A DNA stretch of 64,000 bases from Chlorobiota bacterium (GCA_016700335.1 CP065014.1:1091001-1155000); one strand, 5' to 3'. Shown: positions 26,576 to 36,162, counted from the stretch's first letter. Translations and numbers: made by a program. The notes: a model not told the origin generated them from the letters alone.

Positions 26576-28093
26576 TCAAAATAAATAGCTCCTACTTACA
26601 ACACTAGGATATATTTCTTCAAATGTTAAAAAATTATGAGTATCTATTCTCTGATGAATTAAGCTTCTCTTTAAATTTGTTAAATCAGATATTCCAGCAG
26701 CTGCAATTAATTCCATAAAACACTTAAGAGTTTCATTCTGAAAATTTGCTACTCGTATATATTTTTCCTCGACAACCAACCCAGCCATTAAATGTGGGTT
26801 ATGAGTTGTTAATCCCGTAGGGCATGTATTCTTATCGCATTCAAGTGCTTGAATGCAACCCAATGCCATCATCATTCCTCTAGCTGAATTACATATATCT
26901 GCACCAATACTCATATATTTTACCATATCAAAACCAGAGACTATTTTACCACTTGCAATGACTTTAATTTTGCTTTTTAAATCAAAACCAATAAGTGTAT
27001 CAATAACAAAAACTAATCCATCTTCAAGAGGCATTCCAACACTATTACTAAATTCTAATGGAGCTGCACCAGTTCCTCCTTCTCCTCCATCAACTGTAAT
27101 AAAATCTGGATATATATTAGCAGATATCATTGCTTTACAAATATCTATGAACTCTTGTTTTTTACCTACACAGAATTTAAATCCGATTGGCTTACCATGA
27201 CAATTTAACCTAAGTAATTTAATGAATTCTATAAATTCAAATGCATTACTAAAAGCTGAATGCCCTGGAGGAGATAATATAGTAGTACCAACAGGTACTC
27301 CTCTAATAGAGGCTATTTCAGGGGTATTTTTTGCAGCTGGTAAAACACCTCCATGACCTGGTTTCGCTCCTTGAGAAATTTTAATCTCAATCATTTTTAT
27401 ATTCTCATGACTTGAAGTTTTGATAAATTTTTCAAGATTAAAAGTACCATCATCAGATCTACAACCAAAGTAACCTGTACCTATTTGATAGACTATATCT
27501 GCACCACCTTCCAAGTGATAAGGAGAAACACCACCTTCACCAGTATTATGATAAAAATTACCTTTTTTGGCACCTTTACTAAATGCAAGAACCGCACTTT
27601 TACTTAATGCTCCATAACTCATTGCTGAGATATTAAGTAATGAAGCACTATAAGGTTTTAAGCAGTTTTCACCTCCAATTTCAACTCTTGGTGAACTATG
27701 TAGTAATTTTGCTGGGTAAATACTATGGGGCATCCATTCATAGTCAGGTTGGTAAACATTTAACTCTGTTCCAAAAGGATGATTTTGATTAGTTAATTTT
27801 GCTCTTCCATAAATAATATTTCTTTGTAACCTTGTAAATGGAGTACCATTAGTATCACTCTCAATGAAATATTGTCTTATCTCAGGACCTAAACTTTCTA
27901 GTATATATCTTGCATGACCAATAATTGGGAAGTTTCTAGTAATAGAATGTTTAGTTTGAAAATAATCATACAAACCTAAAATTGCTAAAGGATAAATTAC
28001 TATACCTAATATTATAAATATTGAATTTAAAAAAATTAAATATGAGGTAATTATTAGAATGATAATTACTATTAGAATGAAATATTTACGCAT
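26576..28093 (-). CDS. FMN-binding glutamate-synthase-family protein, membrane-anchored
   Basis: A 505-residue protein homologous to the FMN/iron-sulfur synthase domain of glutamate synthase (PF01645). Two N-terminal helices (about 4-45) anchor it in the membrane; the large domain follows. Visible motifs are MSYGALSKSAVLAFSKGAKK, NTGEGGVSPYH, KISQGAKPGHGGVLP, ITVDGGEGGTGAAP, GADICNSARGMMMALGC and CDKNTCPTGLTTHNP (the Cys cluster). The glutaminase domain of GltB and the GltD subunit are absent. Such stand-alone proteins are widespread; whether they make glutamate is not settled. Confidence 0.88.
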   Translation of the reverse strand: MRKYFILIVIIILIITSYLIFLNSIFIILGIVIYPLAILGLYDYFQTKHSITRNFPIIGHARYILESLGPEIRQYFIESDTNGTPFTRLQRNIIYGRAKLTNQNHPFGTELNVYQPDYEWMPHSIYPAKLLHSSPRVEIGGENCLKPYSASLLNISAMSYGALSKSAVLAFSKGAKKGNFYHNTGEGGVSPYHLEGGADIVYQIGTGYFGCRSDDGTFNLEKFIKTSSHENIKMIEIKISQGAKPGHGGVLPAAKNTPEIASIRGVPVGTTILSPPGHSAFSNAFEFIEFIKLLRLNCHGKPIGFKFCVGKKQEFIDICKAMISANIYPDFITVDGGEGGTGAAPLEFSNSVGMPLEDGLVFVIDTLIGFDLKSKIKVIASGKIVSGFDMVKYMSIGADICNSARGMMMALGCIQALECDKNTCPTGLTTHNPHLMAGLVVEEKYIRVANFQNETLKCFMELIAAAGISDLTNLKRSLIHQRIDTHNFLTFEEIYPSVVSRSYLF

Positions 28094-28142
28094 TTGTTTT
28101 ACATTGAAATTTTAGTTAATACATAATATTAAAAAGATAAAT

Positions 28143-30269
28143 TTATTTTGAACTTAATCTTAATTTTTGAATTAATACATTATATTGAATATCAGTAGTA
28201 TTTTTATCAACAATTGGAAAAAGATTAAATGTTAATGAACCAATCCCTTTTTTATTTTTAATATATGGTCCTTCAAAAGTAATTTGTGTATTGTTGTAAA
28301 ATTGATCTGGTGTGTAGCTTAGTAATTGAGCATTACTAGGAGTTTTTAACTTTAGAATTATGGTATCTTCAGAAGCTATTACGGATTCAACATTCCCATA
28401 ACTCTTTTCCAATCCAAAGTAAAAATAATCTTTAATGCTTTGATTTAATGTATCTGCTTGTAAATACAATCCATTTCTTTGAGGTGAAAAGATTAACTTA
28501 ATTTCATTGTGAGAATCTGTTGTATAAAATGCTTTTTTTATGTTTGGCGATGAAATTGAAACAGTGTCAATTGAGTTATAAAAATCTCTTTCAACAACAC
28601 CAAATATTCTATCAGCTAAAATTATATAACCAGCTAATGCATAATGACATCCGTCGTGAAAAGGAACTCCGTGAGGGCTTAGAACTTCAATATTAGGAAG
28701 TGAGTCTTTAATTGTACGTTGAACTTCACGAACTGCGCTACCATCACTAGAACATCCATGATGAATTTGCATTATATAAATTTTTTTTAATGAAGAATAA
28801 TCAACTTGCCAATCTTGGTATAATGCTTTCATACCCAAGTAGTAACCAGTAGAAGAATTTGATTCCCCTTGATACCAGAAAATTGCTTTTACAAATTTTC
28901 TTAAACCTGATTTTTCAACTCTATAATTTATTGAGTTATAAATATTTGTAGGGTCTAAAGGATTCAAATCATTCCTCTGATTTTGTTCAATGGTAGTACC
29001 ACCAACTCCACCATTAATAATACAAATTGGAATTTTATATTTTTCTAAAATTAGTTGTGATAATCTCATTCCCCAAGCCCCAATATCAGGTCCACCACCT
29101 GAACCACTTCCATTAGCAACAGACCAAAGGGTATCACTTTTTTTCAAAGAGTAATTTTTCCCAAATGTTCTACAGAATTCATTTGAATAATTATTACCAC
29201 CAAAAATTGTATTAGATTGACCAGAAATAATATAAAAATCTCCACAAACAATTGAATCTGAAATAAAAATTATAGAGTCTTGTAACTTAGATTTAATACC
29301 AAGAACGAATTTATATTCACTTAATTCTGAATGAATTTTTGGTAAGAATAAATAAACTGATTTATTATTTTCATAAATAATTTTATTGGAAATTTTACTA
29401 ATTAAATTTCCATTTTTATAAATTCCTAAATAAACTGAATCGAAACCAGTATTTATAATTTTACCTTTAACAGGAACCAAACATGAATCGTTTGAATCCC
29501 TACAAAAAAATTGTTTTGATTTTGGAAAAAGTAAGATATTTGGATCTGGTAGGGAAGGTGATATTGGTTTTAAAATGTTGTATTTTTTAAACAAATAATT
29601 TTCAGTTTCATCCAAGTCTCTTTTATTTATGACTTTGTCATACAAAATTACTTCATTTATATCACCAATAAAATTATTCCCTCCAGCAGAAGTATAAGTT
29701 GATAAATAAATAGTTGAATCATTATTCCTTGGGCAAAAAGAAGAATCAATAAAAACACCATTTACTCTAATTATCCCAATTTGAGTTGCAGAATAATATT
29801 GAACTGTAATAATAGATGGGTCAATTCCTATATCTTTAGAAGAAACTAATTGGTTTGTAAAATCACCATTATGAATAACTTGAGCATGATTACTTCCTGC
29901 CATCCAAAGGGTTCTATTATTTCCACCAACAATATTTGAATTTGAAGTATTTAGAGATTTAATTACTACAGTTAAAGTGTAATCACTGTTTACTGGAAAT
30001 ACGTTTGAACATAACATATATAAACTCGTACCAAATCTAATTCCTGGTTTTCCATTAATACTATTTGAAATAAATGTTGGACGATTTAAATTATTTGTTT
30101 GATAAGCTTTGAATTTATTACCAGTAACATCATTCCAATCTGAAACTAAATTATTTAATTGAACAACTCCAGAGTCTGCTTTTAACCATAATGTAGAGGT
30201 GTTTGGTATTTGAGAATAAATTAAATTAGTTAAAAAACAAAATGTAAAAAAGAATGCTATAATCTTCAT
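28143..30269 (-). CDS. Secreted LamG-like plus SGNH esterase (sialate O-acetylesterase-like)
   Basis: A 708-residue exported protein. After a signal peptide (about 1-19) comes a concanavalin-like LamG domain (about 25-225; TLWLKADSGV, WNDVTGNKFKAYQ, KPGIRFG, FIGDINEVILYD). Then an esterase domain (about 340-560) with the SGNH-hydrolase blocks SGQSNTIFGGN (nucleophile Ser), IINGGVGGTTIEQ, FWYQGESNSSTG and DGCHYALAGY (the Asp-x-x-His position). The layout fits SASA-type carbohydrate acetylesterases. It probably removes acetyl groups from external glycans. It lies downstream of rpmB but behind that gene's terminator. Confidence 0.85.
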   Translation of the reverse strand: MKIIAFFFTFCFLTNLIYSQIPNTSTLWLKADSGVVQLNNLVSDWNDVTGNKFKAYQTNNLNRPTFISNSINGKPGIRFGTSLYMLCSNVFPVNSDYTLTVVIKSLNTSNSNIVGGNNRTLWMAGSNHAQVIHNGDFTNQLVSSKDIGIDPSIITVQYYSATQIGIIRVNGVFIDSSFCPRNNDSTIYLSTYTSAGGNNFIGDINEVILYDKVINKRDLDETENYLFKKYNILKPISPSLPDPNILLFPKSKQFFCRDSNDSCLVPVKGKIINTGFDSVYLGIYKNGNLISKISNKIIYENNKSVYLFLPKIHSELSEYKFVLGIKSKLQDSIIFISDSIVCGDFYIISGQSNTIFGGNNYSNEFCRTFGKNYSLKKSDTLWSVANGSGSGGGPDIGAWGMRLSQLILEKYKIPICIINGGVGGTTIEQNQRNDLNPLDPTNIYNSINYRVEKSGLRKFVKAIFWYQGESNSSTGYYLGMKALYQDWQVDYSSLKKIYIMQIHHGCSSDGSAVREVQRTIKDSLPNIEVLSPHGVPFHDGCHYALAGYIILADRIFGVVERDFYNSIDTVSISSPNIKKAFYTTDSHNEIKLIFSPQRNGLYLQADTLNQSIKDYFYFGLEKSYGNVESVIASEDTIILKLKTPSNAQLLSYTPDQFYNNTQITFEGPYIKNKKGIGSLTFNLFPIVDKNTTDIQYNVLIQKLRLSSK

Positions 30270-30317
30270 AATTTAAAATTTAATAAATGCAAAGCAAAGA
30301 ATAGAAAAGAAATAAAA

Positions 30318-30347
30318 AAAGCCTATGATTTTGTAATCATAGGCTTT
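30318..30347 (-). terminator. Rho-independent terminator of rpmB
   Basis: A 13-bp perfect stem (AAAGCCTATGATT with AATCATAGGCTTT, 4-nt loop) lies 18 bp past the rpmB stop on the minus strand. Seven A residues at 30314-30320 give a U-run in the RNA. Confidence 0.9.
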
Positions 30348-30365
30348 AAAAATAACTAGAAAATA

Positions 30366-30587
30366 TTATTTATTTAAATCTTTCATCATTGCACCGTAAC
30401 CTTTTTTGTCAAGAGTTCTTAATGCTTTTGCAGTTGCTTTTACTCTAATCCATTTATGATTCACATCATCCCAAATCTTTTTTGATTGAAGGTTAGGCAT
30501 GAATCGGCGGTTTGTACGGTTGTGAGCATGAGAAATACTTCCTCCATAAACTGGACCAACCCCTGATAATTCACATCTTTTTGCCAT
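30366..30587 (-). CDS. rpmB: 50S ribosomal protein bL28
   Basis: A 73-residue basic protein of the large subunit. MAKRCELSGVGPVYGGSISH, then AHNRTNRRFMPNLQ, KWIRVKATAKALRTLDKKGY match bL28. The first-half cysteine pair of the zinc-binding form is absent. It is a single-gene unit between a -7 box and a strong terminator; rpmG, its common neighbour, is not here. Confidence 0.96.
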   Translation of the reverse strand: MAKRCELSGVGPVYGGSISHAHNRTNRRFMPNLQSKKIWDDVNHKWIRVKATAKALRTLDKKGYGAMMKDLNK

Positions 30588-30638
30588 TGTTAAGTACTAT
30601 ATTTTTTGTTAATTAAAAATCTATTGTAAAAGGAACTG

Positions 30639-30646
30639 CAAATATA
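30639..30646 (-). promoter_or_regulatory. Candidate -7 box (TATATTTG) of rpmB
   Basis: The minus strand reads TATATTTG (TAnnTTTG), 52 bp upstream of the rpmB start. Confidence 0.45.
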
Positions 30647-30759
30647 GGAAATTGATTTATTTTTGTAAAAATTATTTTCAGATTTCAAATTTTATGATTC
30701 TAATCATATAATCTAAGTGATTTATTTTTTAAATTGCCAACTAATTAATTCATTTTATT

Positions 30760-31677
30760 TTGAAACTAAAGTTATTTACAATTTTTTTATTTATACTTGC
30801 AATTCCAACTTATGCTTGTGATGTATGCAGTTGTTATTTTGGAGGTGCATATTTAGGAATTCTTCCTCAGTTTGATAAAAATTATATTGGAATAAATTAT
30901 TATTACAGATTTTTTCATTCAACACATACTTCAATATTTAATACAACACAATTTTCAGAAGAAACCTTGCAGACTATTGAGTTAAGAGGAAAGTTGAATG
31001 CGTCTAATAAATTAAGCTTTTTATTTCTTATCCCTTATAACAAAAATATTCAGGTTGGACATGATGATGAAAAATTAATTGGTTTAGGGGATGTAACATT
31101 AATTGGAAGTTATACTTTATTTGATGATATTAATGATCTTCAAAATAGTAAAGAAAATATAAAAGACTTTGTACAAGTTTTAAAGATTTCAACTGGTTTA
31201 AAATTACCAACAGGAAAATTTAATGTTTCTAATTTAGATAATGAGTTAAATAGTAATTTACAAGTTGGAAATGGGTGTACTGATTTGCTTTTAAATGCAT
31301 CATATAATTGTCGATATGATAAATATGGATTGAACTTAAATTCAGATGTTAAATTTTCAAATGAAAGCTCAAACGGGTTATCGGTTGGAAATTCATTTTC
31401 ATCAGGTATTAATTTATTTTATTTATTTAGATTTGAGGAAAATACAATATTACCTATCATTGGTTGCGTTTATGAACATTATGGAAAATCTACTAAAAAT
31501 GGAAATGTGAATTTGAACTCTGGTGGCAATACTTTTCTAACAAATTTAGGGTTTGATTTGTATTTTAATTCATTAACGATAGGTTTCAACTTTCAATATC
31601 CTTTTTCTCAATTTTCTGATAATAGTCTTTCTAAATTAATCACAAGATTTAATACAAATATTTATTACAAATTTTAG
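30760..31677 (+). CDS. Outer-membrane beta-barrel-like protein with CDVCSC N-terminus (TTG start)
   Basis: A 305-residue exported protein. The only start that leaves the signal peptide intact is TTG at 30760 (MKLKLFTIFLFILAIPTYA, cleaved before CDVCSCYFGG). The mature N-terminus has a CxxCxC motif, a feature shared by a Bacteroidetes family of putative transporters of unknown role. The remainder alternates hydrophobic and polar strands (IGINYYYRFFHS, VLKISTGLKLPTG, TIGFNFQYPFS), ending in aromatic YYKF as expected for an outer-membrane barrel. A lipoprotein gene begins 11 bp downstream. The motif could bind a metal, but nothing proves it. Confidence 0.75.
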   Translation: MKLKLFTIFLFILAIPTYACDVCSCYFGGAYLGILPQFDKNYIGINYYYRFFHSTHTSIFNTTQFSEETLQTIELRGKLNASNKLSFLFLIPYNKNIQVGHDDEKLIGLGDVTLIGSYTLFDDINDLQNSKENIKDFVQVLKISTGLKLPTGKFNVSNLDNELNSNLQVGNGCTDLLLNASYNCRYDKYGLNLNSDVKFSNESSNGLSVGNSFSSGINLFYLFRFEENTILPIIGCVYEHYGKSTKNGNVNLNSGGNTFLTNLGFDLYFNSLTIGFNFQYPFSQFSDNSLSKLITRFNTNIYYKF

Positions 31678-31688
31678 TAAATTTAATC

Positions 31689-32093
31689 ATGAAATTTTAC
31701 TTTTCAGTTGTTCTATCAGTTCTAATTTTTAGTGTAATACTTAATTCATGTAAAGAATCTACAACGGAAGATGTTGATTCACTTAAACCAACAATAACAA
31801 TCCTTAAGCCATTTGCAAATGATACTTTAAAAACTACTTCAGATAGCATAAACATTAAGTTTACAGCAAGAGATAACGCTGAATTGCATGAAATTGGGTT
31901 TAAAATTACAAATGCTAAAGGCGAAACAGTTTTAAGTGATGAGATACATGTTGATACCTCATATTTTTCTTATGATAAGAAATTTAAACTTAATGGAATA
32001 ACAACTATAACAAGTTTAAATTTAGAATGTTCAGCTTCAGATCATAGCAATAATGTTCAAACTATTTCAACCTTTTTTTATGTAAAACCTTAA
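31689..32093 (+). CDS. Small Ig-like lipoprotein (DUF4625-like)
   Basis: A 134-residue lipoprotein (lipobox LNSC, Cys21). The mature part looks like a single Ig-type beta-sandwich: PTITILKPFANDTLKTTSD, NIKFTARDNAELHEIGFKI, ECSASDHSNNVQTISTFFYV. It resembles DUF4625-type domains common in this phylum. It is 11 bp downstream of the CDVCSC barrel protein; in related bacteria such pairs are thought to take part in metal handling, but that is only an inference here. Confidence 0.72.
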   Translation: MKFYFSVVLSVLIFSVILNSCKESTTEDVDSLKPTITILKPFANDTLKTTSDSINIKFTARDNAELHEIGFKITNAKGETVLSDEIHVDTSYFSYDKKFKLNGITTITSLNLECSASDHSNNVQTISTFFYVKP

Positions 32094-32154
32094 CTCAGAA
32101 TTGTACTATATCTGAAAATTACAAGTTCAAGTTTGTTATTTTTTCAAAATGAAT

Positions 32155-33387
32155 TTAATCATACAGAAGATATTTTTCCCTTTTAATTGAGTAACTTATC
32201 AAATTAGTTAACCATTTTTTAGTTATATAATCAAAAGATTTTCCTGACAATAAATCTATTCTAATTTGATCAGTTCCGCAAATTTTATCGAACATATTCC
32301 ATTTTAATTTATCTATACTATCTAGTAAACCTGGCTTAATATCTCGTAATGTGGTTAACAAAGCAATAGTTGTTGTAAAAGGGAGTACATCATCCCCCTT
32401 TCGCATTATATGTATTCCATAACATTCTTTTTCTTTGTAAGCAGCATAAAATGGTTTGTATTTAACAGGTCTTAAATACAAACCAATTAAATCAAGTGAA
32501 TCAAGTTTTTTGATTAGAAGATTTTTATCAATCCATGGGGCACCAATTAATTCAAACGGGAGTGTATAGCCAACTCCTATGTTGCAAATGCCAATTTCAC
32601 CCAATGTACCTGTTGTAGCATAACCAAAAGTTGCATCTATTGTAGGGATATGCGGTGAAGTAGGAATCCATTTCAATCCAGTATCTTTCCATTGCATAGT
32701 TCTATTCCAATTTTTCATTTTAATTATTTTCAAATTACATTTTTTGCTCTTTGAATTTAACCATCCTTCATCATTTGCCATTTCAGCTAATTCACCAGGA
32801 GTTAATCCATAAATATATGGAATGGGTAAAATGCCTACAAATGATTTGAAATTAATATCGAGCACATTCCCATCAATTATATCACCCCCAATTGGGTTAG
32901 GTCTGTCAAGAATCATTAATTCTATTCCTTCATCAGAGCAAGCTTCCATAACGTTAATCATAGTTGAAATAAAAGTATAACTCCTTACTCCAATATCTTG
33001 AATATCGTAAACTATAATATCCAAGCCTTTAAACATTTCTTTAGTTGGCTTTCTGGTTGCTCCGTACAATGAAAAAACTTTAATTCCAGCAAATGAATTA
33101 TCTTTGACTTTTTCTCCAGCATTTGCTGAAGCATCAATACCATGCTCAGGTGCAAACAAAGCAACAATTTTACATTCCTTTGTAGATAGTAAAACATCTA
33201 AAGTTGATCTTGTAAAATTTTTTGATACTGATGCTTGATTAATAACTAATCCAATGTTTTTACCTTTTAGAGGAGCAAAATTTTCTTGTTCAAGTACATC
33301 AATTCCTAGAGAAATTTGAGATAATAATATTCCTTTTGAAAATATTAATATAATAAAAAAAGTTAGTGAATTGTAAAATCTTATCAT
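32155..33387 (-). CDS. Exo-beta-N-acetylmuramidase NamZ-like (DUF1343)
   Basis: A 410-residue protein with a signal peptide (about 1-24), then a complete DUF1343 domain. Landmarks are GIDVLEQENFAPLKGKNIGL, VINQASVS, ALFAPEHGIDASANAGEKV, VFSLYGATRKP, IVYDIQDIGVRSYTFISTM, ILDRPNPIGGD, WIPTSPHIPT and TLGEIGICNIGVGYTLPFE. Characterised members of this family (NamZ of Bacillus and Tannerella) release N-acetylmuramic acid from the ends of peptidoglycan fragments. It probably acts in the periplasm in cell-wall recycling. It is divergent from the 5-formyl-THF cyclo-ligase gene. Confidence 0.93.
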   Translation of the reverse strand: MIRFYNSLTFFIILIFSKGILLSQISLGIDVLEQENFAPLKGKNIGLVINQASVSKNFTRSTLDVLLSTKECKIVALFAPEHGIDASANAGEKVKDNSFAGIKVFSLYGATRKPTKEMFKGLDIIVYDIQDIGVRSYTFISTMINVMEACSDEGIELMILDRPNPIGGDIIDGNVLDINFKSFVGILPIPYIYGLTPGELAEMANDEGWLNSKSKKCNLKIIKMKNWNRTMQWKDTGLKWIPTSPHIPTIDATFGYATTGTLGEIGICNIGVGYTLPFELIGAPWIDKNLLIKKLDSLDLIGLYLRPVKYKPFYAAYKEKECYGIHIMRKGDDVLPFTTTIALLTTLRDIKPGLLDSIDKLKWNMFDKICGTDQIRIDLLSGKSFDYITKKWLTNLISYSIKREKYLLYD

Positions 33388-33407
33388 TTAAAATGTATTA
33401 GAAAAAA

Positions 33408-33971
33408 ATGCTGACAAAATCAGAAATTAGAAAAGAAGTTTTAAAAAAACGTAATGATATACCAAATCAAATTAGAATCAATAAAAGTGAATTAATTTGT
33501 AATGTTTTAAAACAAATAGTTCACGAAAAAAATATTAAAATTATACATATTTATTACCCAATAAAATCTGAAGTAGATATTTTACCATTTATAGATTTTT
33601 GTATAAATATAAATATAAAATTAGCTATAATGTCAATTAATACTAATAAAGAAATCAAGAATTATGAAATTTCAAAAAATACAATATTCTTTAAAACACA
33701 TTATGGAATTTATGAACCAAAAGAAAAGATACCATTCGATATAGATATTTTAGAATTAATAATTGTTCCGTTAGTAGCTTTTGATATTAATAAAAACAGG
33801 ATTGGTTATGGAGGAGGATTTTATGATAGATTCTTTGAATTAGTAAATAAAAATAACAAAAATTGCTTAAAAATTGGCGTTGCTTTTGAGGAACAATTTG
33901 TTGATAATATTCCTATTCAAAAATTTGATATTCCATTAAATTACATTATAACTGAAAATAGAATTCTTTAA
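33408..33971 (+). CDS. 5-formyltetrahydrofolate cyclo-ligase
   Basis: A 187-residue cytosolic enzyme that uses ATP to turn 5-formyl-THF into 5,10-methenyl-THF, salvaging a dead-end folate. N-terminal KSEIRKEVLKKRNDIP matches the family. YPIKSEVDILPFIDF follows, then LIIVPLVAFDINKNRIGYGGGFYDRFF with the ATP-binding GYGGGxYDR motif. It is only 20 bp from the divergent NamZ-like gene. The neighbouring genes give no functional clue. Confidence 0.92.
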   Translation: MLTKSEIRKEVLKKRNDIPNQIRINKSELICNVLKQIVHEKNIKIIHIYYPIKSEVDILPFIDFCININIKLAIMSINTNKEIKNYEISKNTIFFKTHYGIYEPKEKIPFDIDILELIIVPLVAFDINKNRIGYGGGFYDRFFELVNKNNKNCLKIGVAFEEQFVDNIPIQKFDIPLNYIITENRIL

Positions 33972-33997
33972 TTTATCATGTAAAATTAAAGTTTTAT

Positions 33998-34909
33998 TTA
34001 TAAATTTGAATTCATTGGGTGAAAATTTTGATTAATTGCACCTCTAACAATTAAAGCTTGAACAGAAGTCATTTGAGCTAAACATAAAGCAGGTTCTAGA
34101 GTATAACCCCGAATTAAACCAGTAATTAATCCTGCATTAAATGCATCTCCAGAGCCAGTAGTATCAACTACTTCTGTTTCAATTTTATTAAGATGAATAA
34201 GTTTGTTTTGATCTAGATAACAACAGCCTTTTGCCCCTTCTTTAATTATAATTTTATCAATGTGGTAATCAATTAAAAATGGTAAAATTTGATTTAAATC
34301 CGAAATATTATATATTTCAAATAAATCAGAATCTGAGGGTAAAAAAATGTCAATAAATTTTACTATTTGATTAAAAACATTTAAATAATCAACGTTACAA
34401 TTCCATAATGATTTTCTATAATTTGAATCAAATACAATTATAGTTTTTCCTTGAATTTTAGATAAAAGTTCAATTAGTAACAATTTATCATTTATTATAG
34501 AAAGTGTGATTCCAGTTATTAAAAAGTAATTCGAGTTTGAAATGTATTCAACAATATCATCAAAGTTTATTTCTGTTAAAGTCTGTTTTGCTGCACTTGA
34601 ATTCCTCCAATAGTGAAAATTTCTTATGTTTATTTTGTCTTCATCTATAAAATAAATTCCGTTATTTTTATCATTAATAATCGAAGTTAAATCATAATCG
34701 ATATTTTCACTTTTTAGATTGGAAATTATTTTGTCGGTAAATAAATCTTTACCAAAGCAAGTAATTATTCCTGTATTTAAGCCAAATCTGCTTGCATAAT
34801 ATAAAGTATTAAATACATCACCAGAAACAGAGAAATGAAAATCCTTTAAATTTGTATTAGTAAATTCAACAAGAACTTCACCAAGAGATATTAAATCAAA
34901 CTTTTTCAT
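33998..34909 (-). CDS. PfkB-family carbohydrate kinase
   Basis: A 303-residue ribokinase-like sugar or nucleoside kinase. The N-terminal SLGEVLVEF and VSGDVFNTLYYASRFG segments are typical, and the C-terminal signature DTTGSGDAFNAGLITGLIRG carries the catalytic Asp and anion hole. The sequence GLNTGIITCFGKDLFTDKII also fits. It resembles 2-keto-3-deoxygluconate or fructokinase branches, but the substrate cannot be fixed from sequence alone. A -7 box lies only 4 nt from the start codon, so the message is probably leaderless. Confidence 0.85.
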   Translation of the reverse strand: MKKFDLISLGEVLVEFTNTNLKDFHFSVSGDVFNTLYYASRFGLNTGIITCFGKDLFTDKIISNLKSENIDYDLTSIINDKNNGIYFIDEDKINIRNFHYWRNSSAAKQTLTEINFDDIVEYISNSNYFLITGITLSIINDKLLLIELLSKIQGKTIIVFDSNYRKSLWNCNVDYLNVFNQIVKFIDIFLPSDSDLFEIYNISDLNQILPFLIDYHIDKIIIKEGAKGCCYLDQNKLIHLNKIETEVVDTTGSGDAFNAGLITGLIRGYTLEPALCLAQMTSVQALIVRGAINQNFHPMNSNL

Positions 34910-34913
34910 TTAA

Positions 34914-34921
34914 CAAAAATA
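34914..34921 (-). promoter_or_regulatory. Candidate -7 box (TATTTTTG) abutting the PfkB start codon
   Basis: The minus strand reads TATTTTTG and ends 4 nt before the ATG (34907-34909). Transcription starting 5-7 nt after the box would begin at or within the start codon. Confidence 0.45.
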
Positions 34922-35018
34922 GATCAATATCTAATACTAAAAAACATTCAATAAATTTATAACAAAAGATTTTAATTTTAAATTTCTAGTTGTAATGTAA
35001 ACCGAAACAAATAAATAT

Positions 35019-35942
35019 ATTTTAATCAAAACAATACCAGTTATACTTGGTCCCACAGCAGTTGGGAAAACAGCTTTAGCATTAAAACTTGCTGAAGAAA
35101 TAAATGACATTGAGATAATAAATGTTGATTCTAGGCAAATTTATATAGGTATGGATATTGGAACAGCAAAACCAAATTTAGAAGAATTAAAAAAAGTAAA
35201 GCACCATTTGATAGATATTTTGCATCCTCAAGAAATGTATTCAGCTGGCAAATTTATTAATGATTGTAATAAAGTTATTAAAGAAATTTTATTAAAAAAT
35301 AAAAAACCATTATTAGTTGGAGGTACTGGATTTTATATTAATGCTTTTTTTGATGGATTAAATGCCCCTAAATCTGATCCAAATATTGTAAAAGAAATTG
35401 AGTTAAGAATAGAAAACGAGGGATATGAAAATGTTTATAATGAGTATCTAAAAATAGATCCAGATTCAGCAAAAAGACATGATAAAAATAATTATGTTAA
35501 AACAATTAGAGGGTTATCTTGTTTTTATACAAATGGAGAAAAATATAGCTCTTTTTTGAATAAAAATAATGTAAATAATGAATTTACACCAAATTATATT
35601 GGACTTGATTTGGATAGAATTAAACTTTATAATTTGATAAATAATAGAGTTGATTTGATGTATGAACAAGGGCTTTTAAATGAAGTAGAAACTTTACTTA
35701 AAAGTGGTGTAAAACCAAATGATTATGGTATGCGAACAGTTGGGTATAAAGAGGCAATAATGTACTTAAATAGTAATTTAAATCATGAGCAAATGATTGA
35801 GTTTACAAAGCAATCAACTAGGAGATATGCTAAAAGGCAGATTACTTTTTTTAAATCTAATAAAAATATTAATTGGTTTAAAAATGAAGAATATAATGAA
35901 ATAAAAAAATTACTATCTTATAAAAATAATACGTTTTTTTAA
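35019..35942 (+). CDS. miaA: tRNA dimethylallyltransferase MiaA with non-standard start
   Basis: MiaA transfers the isopentenyl group to A37 of tRNAs reading UNN codons. The coding frame is open from 35001. The P-loop GPTAVGKT is encoded at about 35050-35072, with INVDSRQIYIGMDIGTAKPN after it, so the first ATG in frame (35151) is far too late. No ATG, GTG or TTG exists between the stop at 34998 and the P-loop. The best start is ATT at 35019 (307 residues, normal length; ILIKTIPVILGPTAVGKT). An ATG at 34995 is followed at once by TAA. Other family motifs (LVGGTGFYINAFFDG, LDLDRIKLYNLINNRVDLM, RRYAKRQITFFK) are intact. Either a rare ATT start, a recent nonsense mutation or a sequencing error explains this. 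Confidence 0.85.
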   Translation: MLIKTIPVILGPTAVGKTALALKLAEEINDIEIINVDSRQIYIGMDIGTAKPNLEELKKVKHHLIDILHPQEMYSAGKFINDCNKVIKEILLKNKKPLLVGGTGFYINAFFDGLNAPKSDPNIVKEIELRIENEGYENVYNEYLKIDPDSAKRHDKNNYVKTIRGLSCFYTNGEKYSSFLNKNNVNNEFTPNYIGLDLDRIKLYNLINNRVDLMYEQGLLNEVETLLKSGVKPNDYGMRTVGYKEAIMYLNSNLNHEQMIEFTKQSTRRYAKRQITFFKSNKNINWFKNEEYNEIKKLLSYKNNTFF

Positions 35943-36162
35943 TAGAATATGAATCAAATTTCACTTGTTTTTTAAACAAAAAAATAGCATCATTTTAATT
36001 TAAATATTATTAAAAAAATTGTTAATAATATTCAAAAATTAATCAAAGTTGCAATTTGTTACAATAAACTCTCAAAATTTTTTATAAAAAGCCCTATAGC
36101 TTCACAATTGAATTTCAAAATACTTCGAGAGAATTAGTATTTAATCATAACAATTTTAAATT

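Noticed and set aside
33012..33197. Minus-strand 61-codon frame within the NamZ-like gene
   Set aside because: It is an alternate-frame shadow of the real coding sequence on the same strand.
35151..35942. miaA starting at the first ATG (35151)
   Set aside because: That start removes the P-loop and the DSRQIY motif, which are encoded just upstream in the same open frame.
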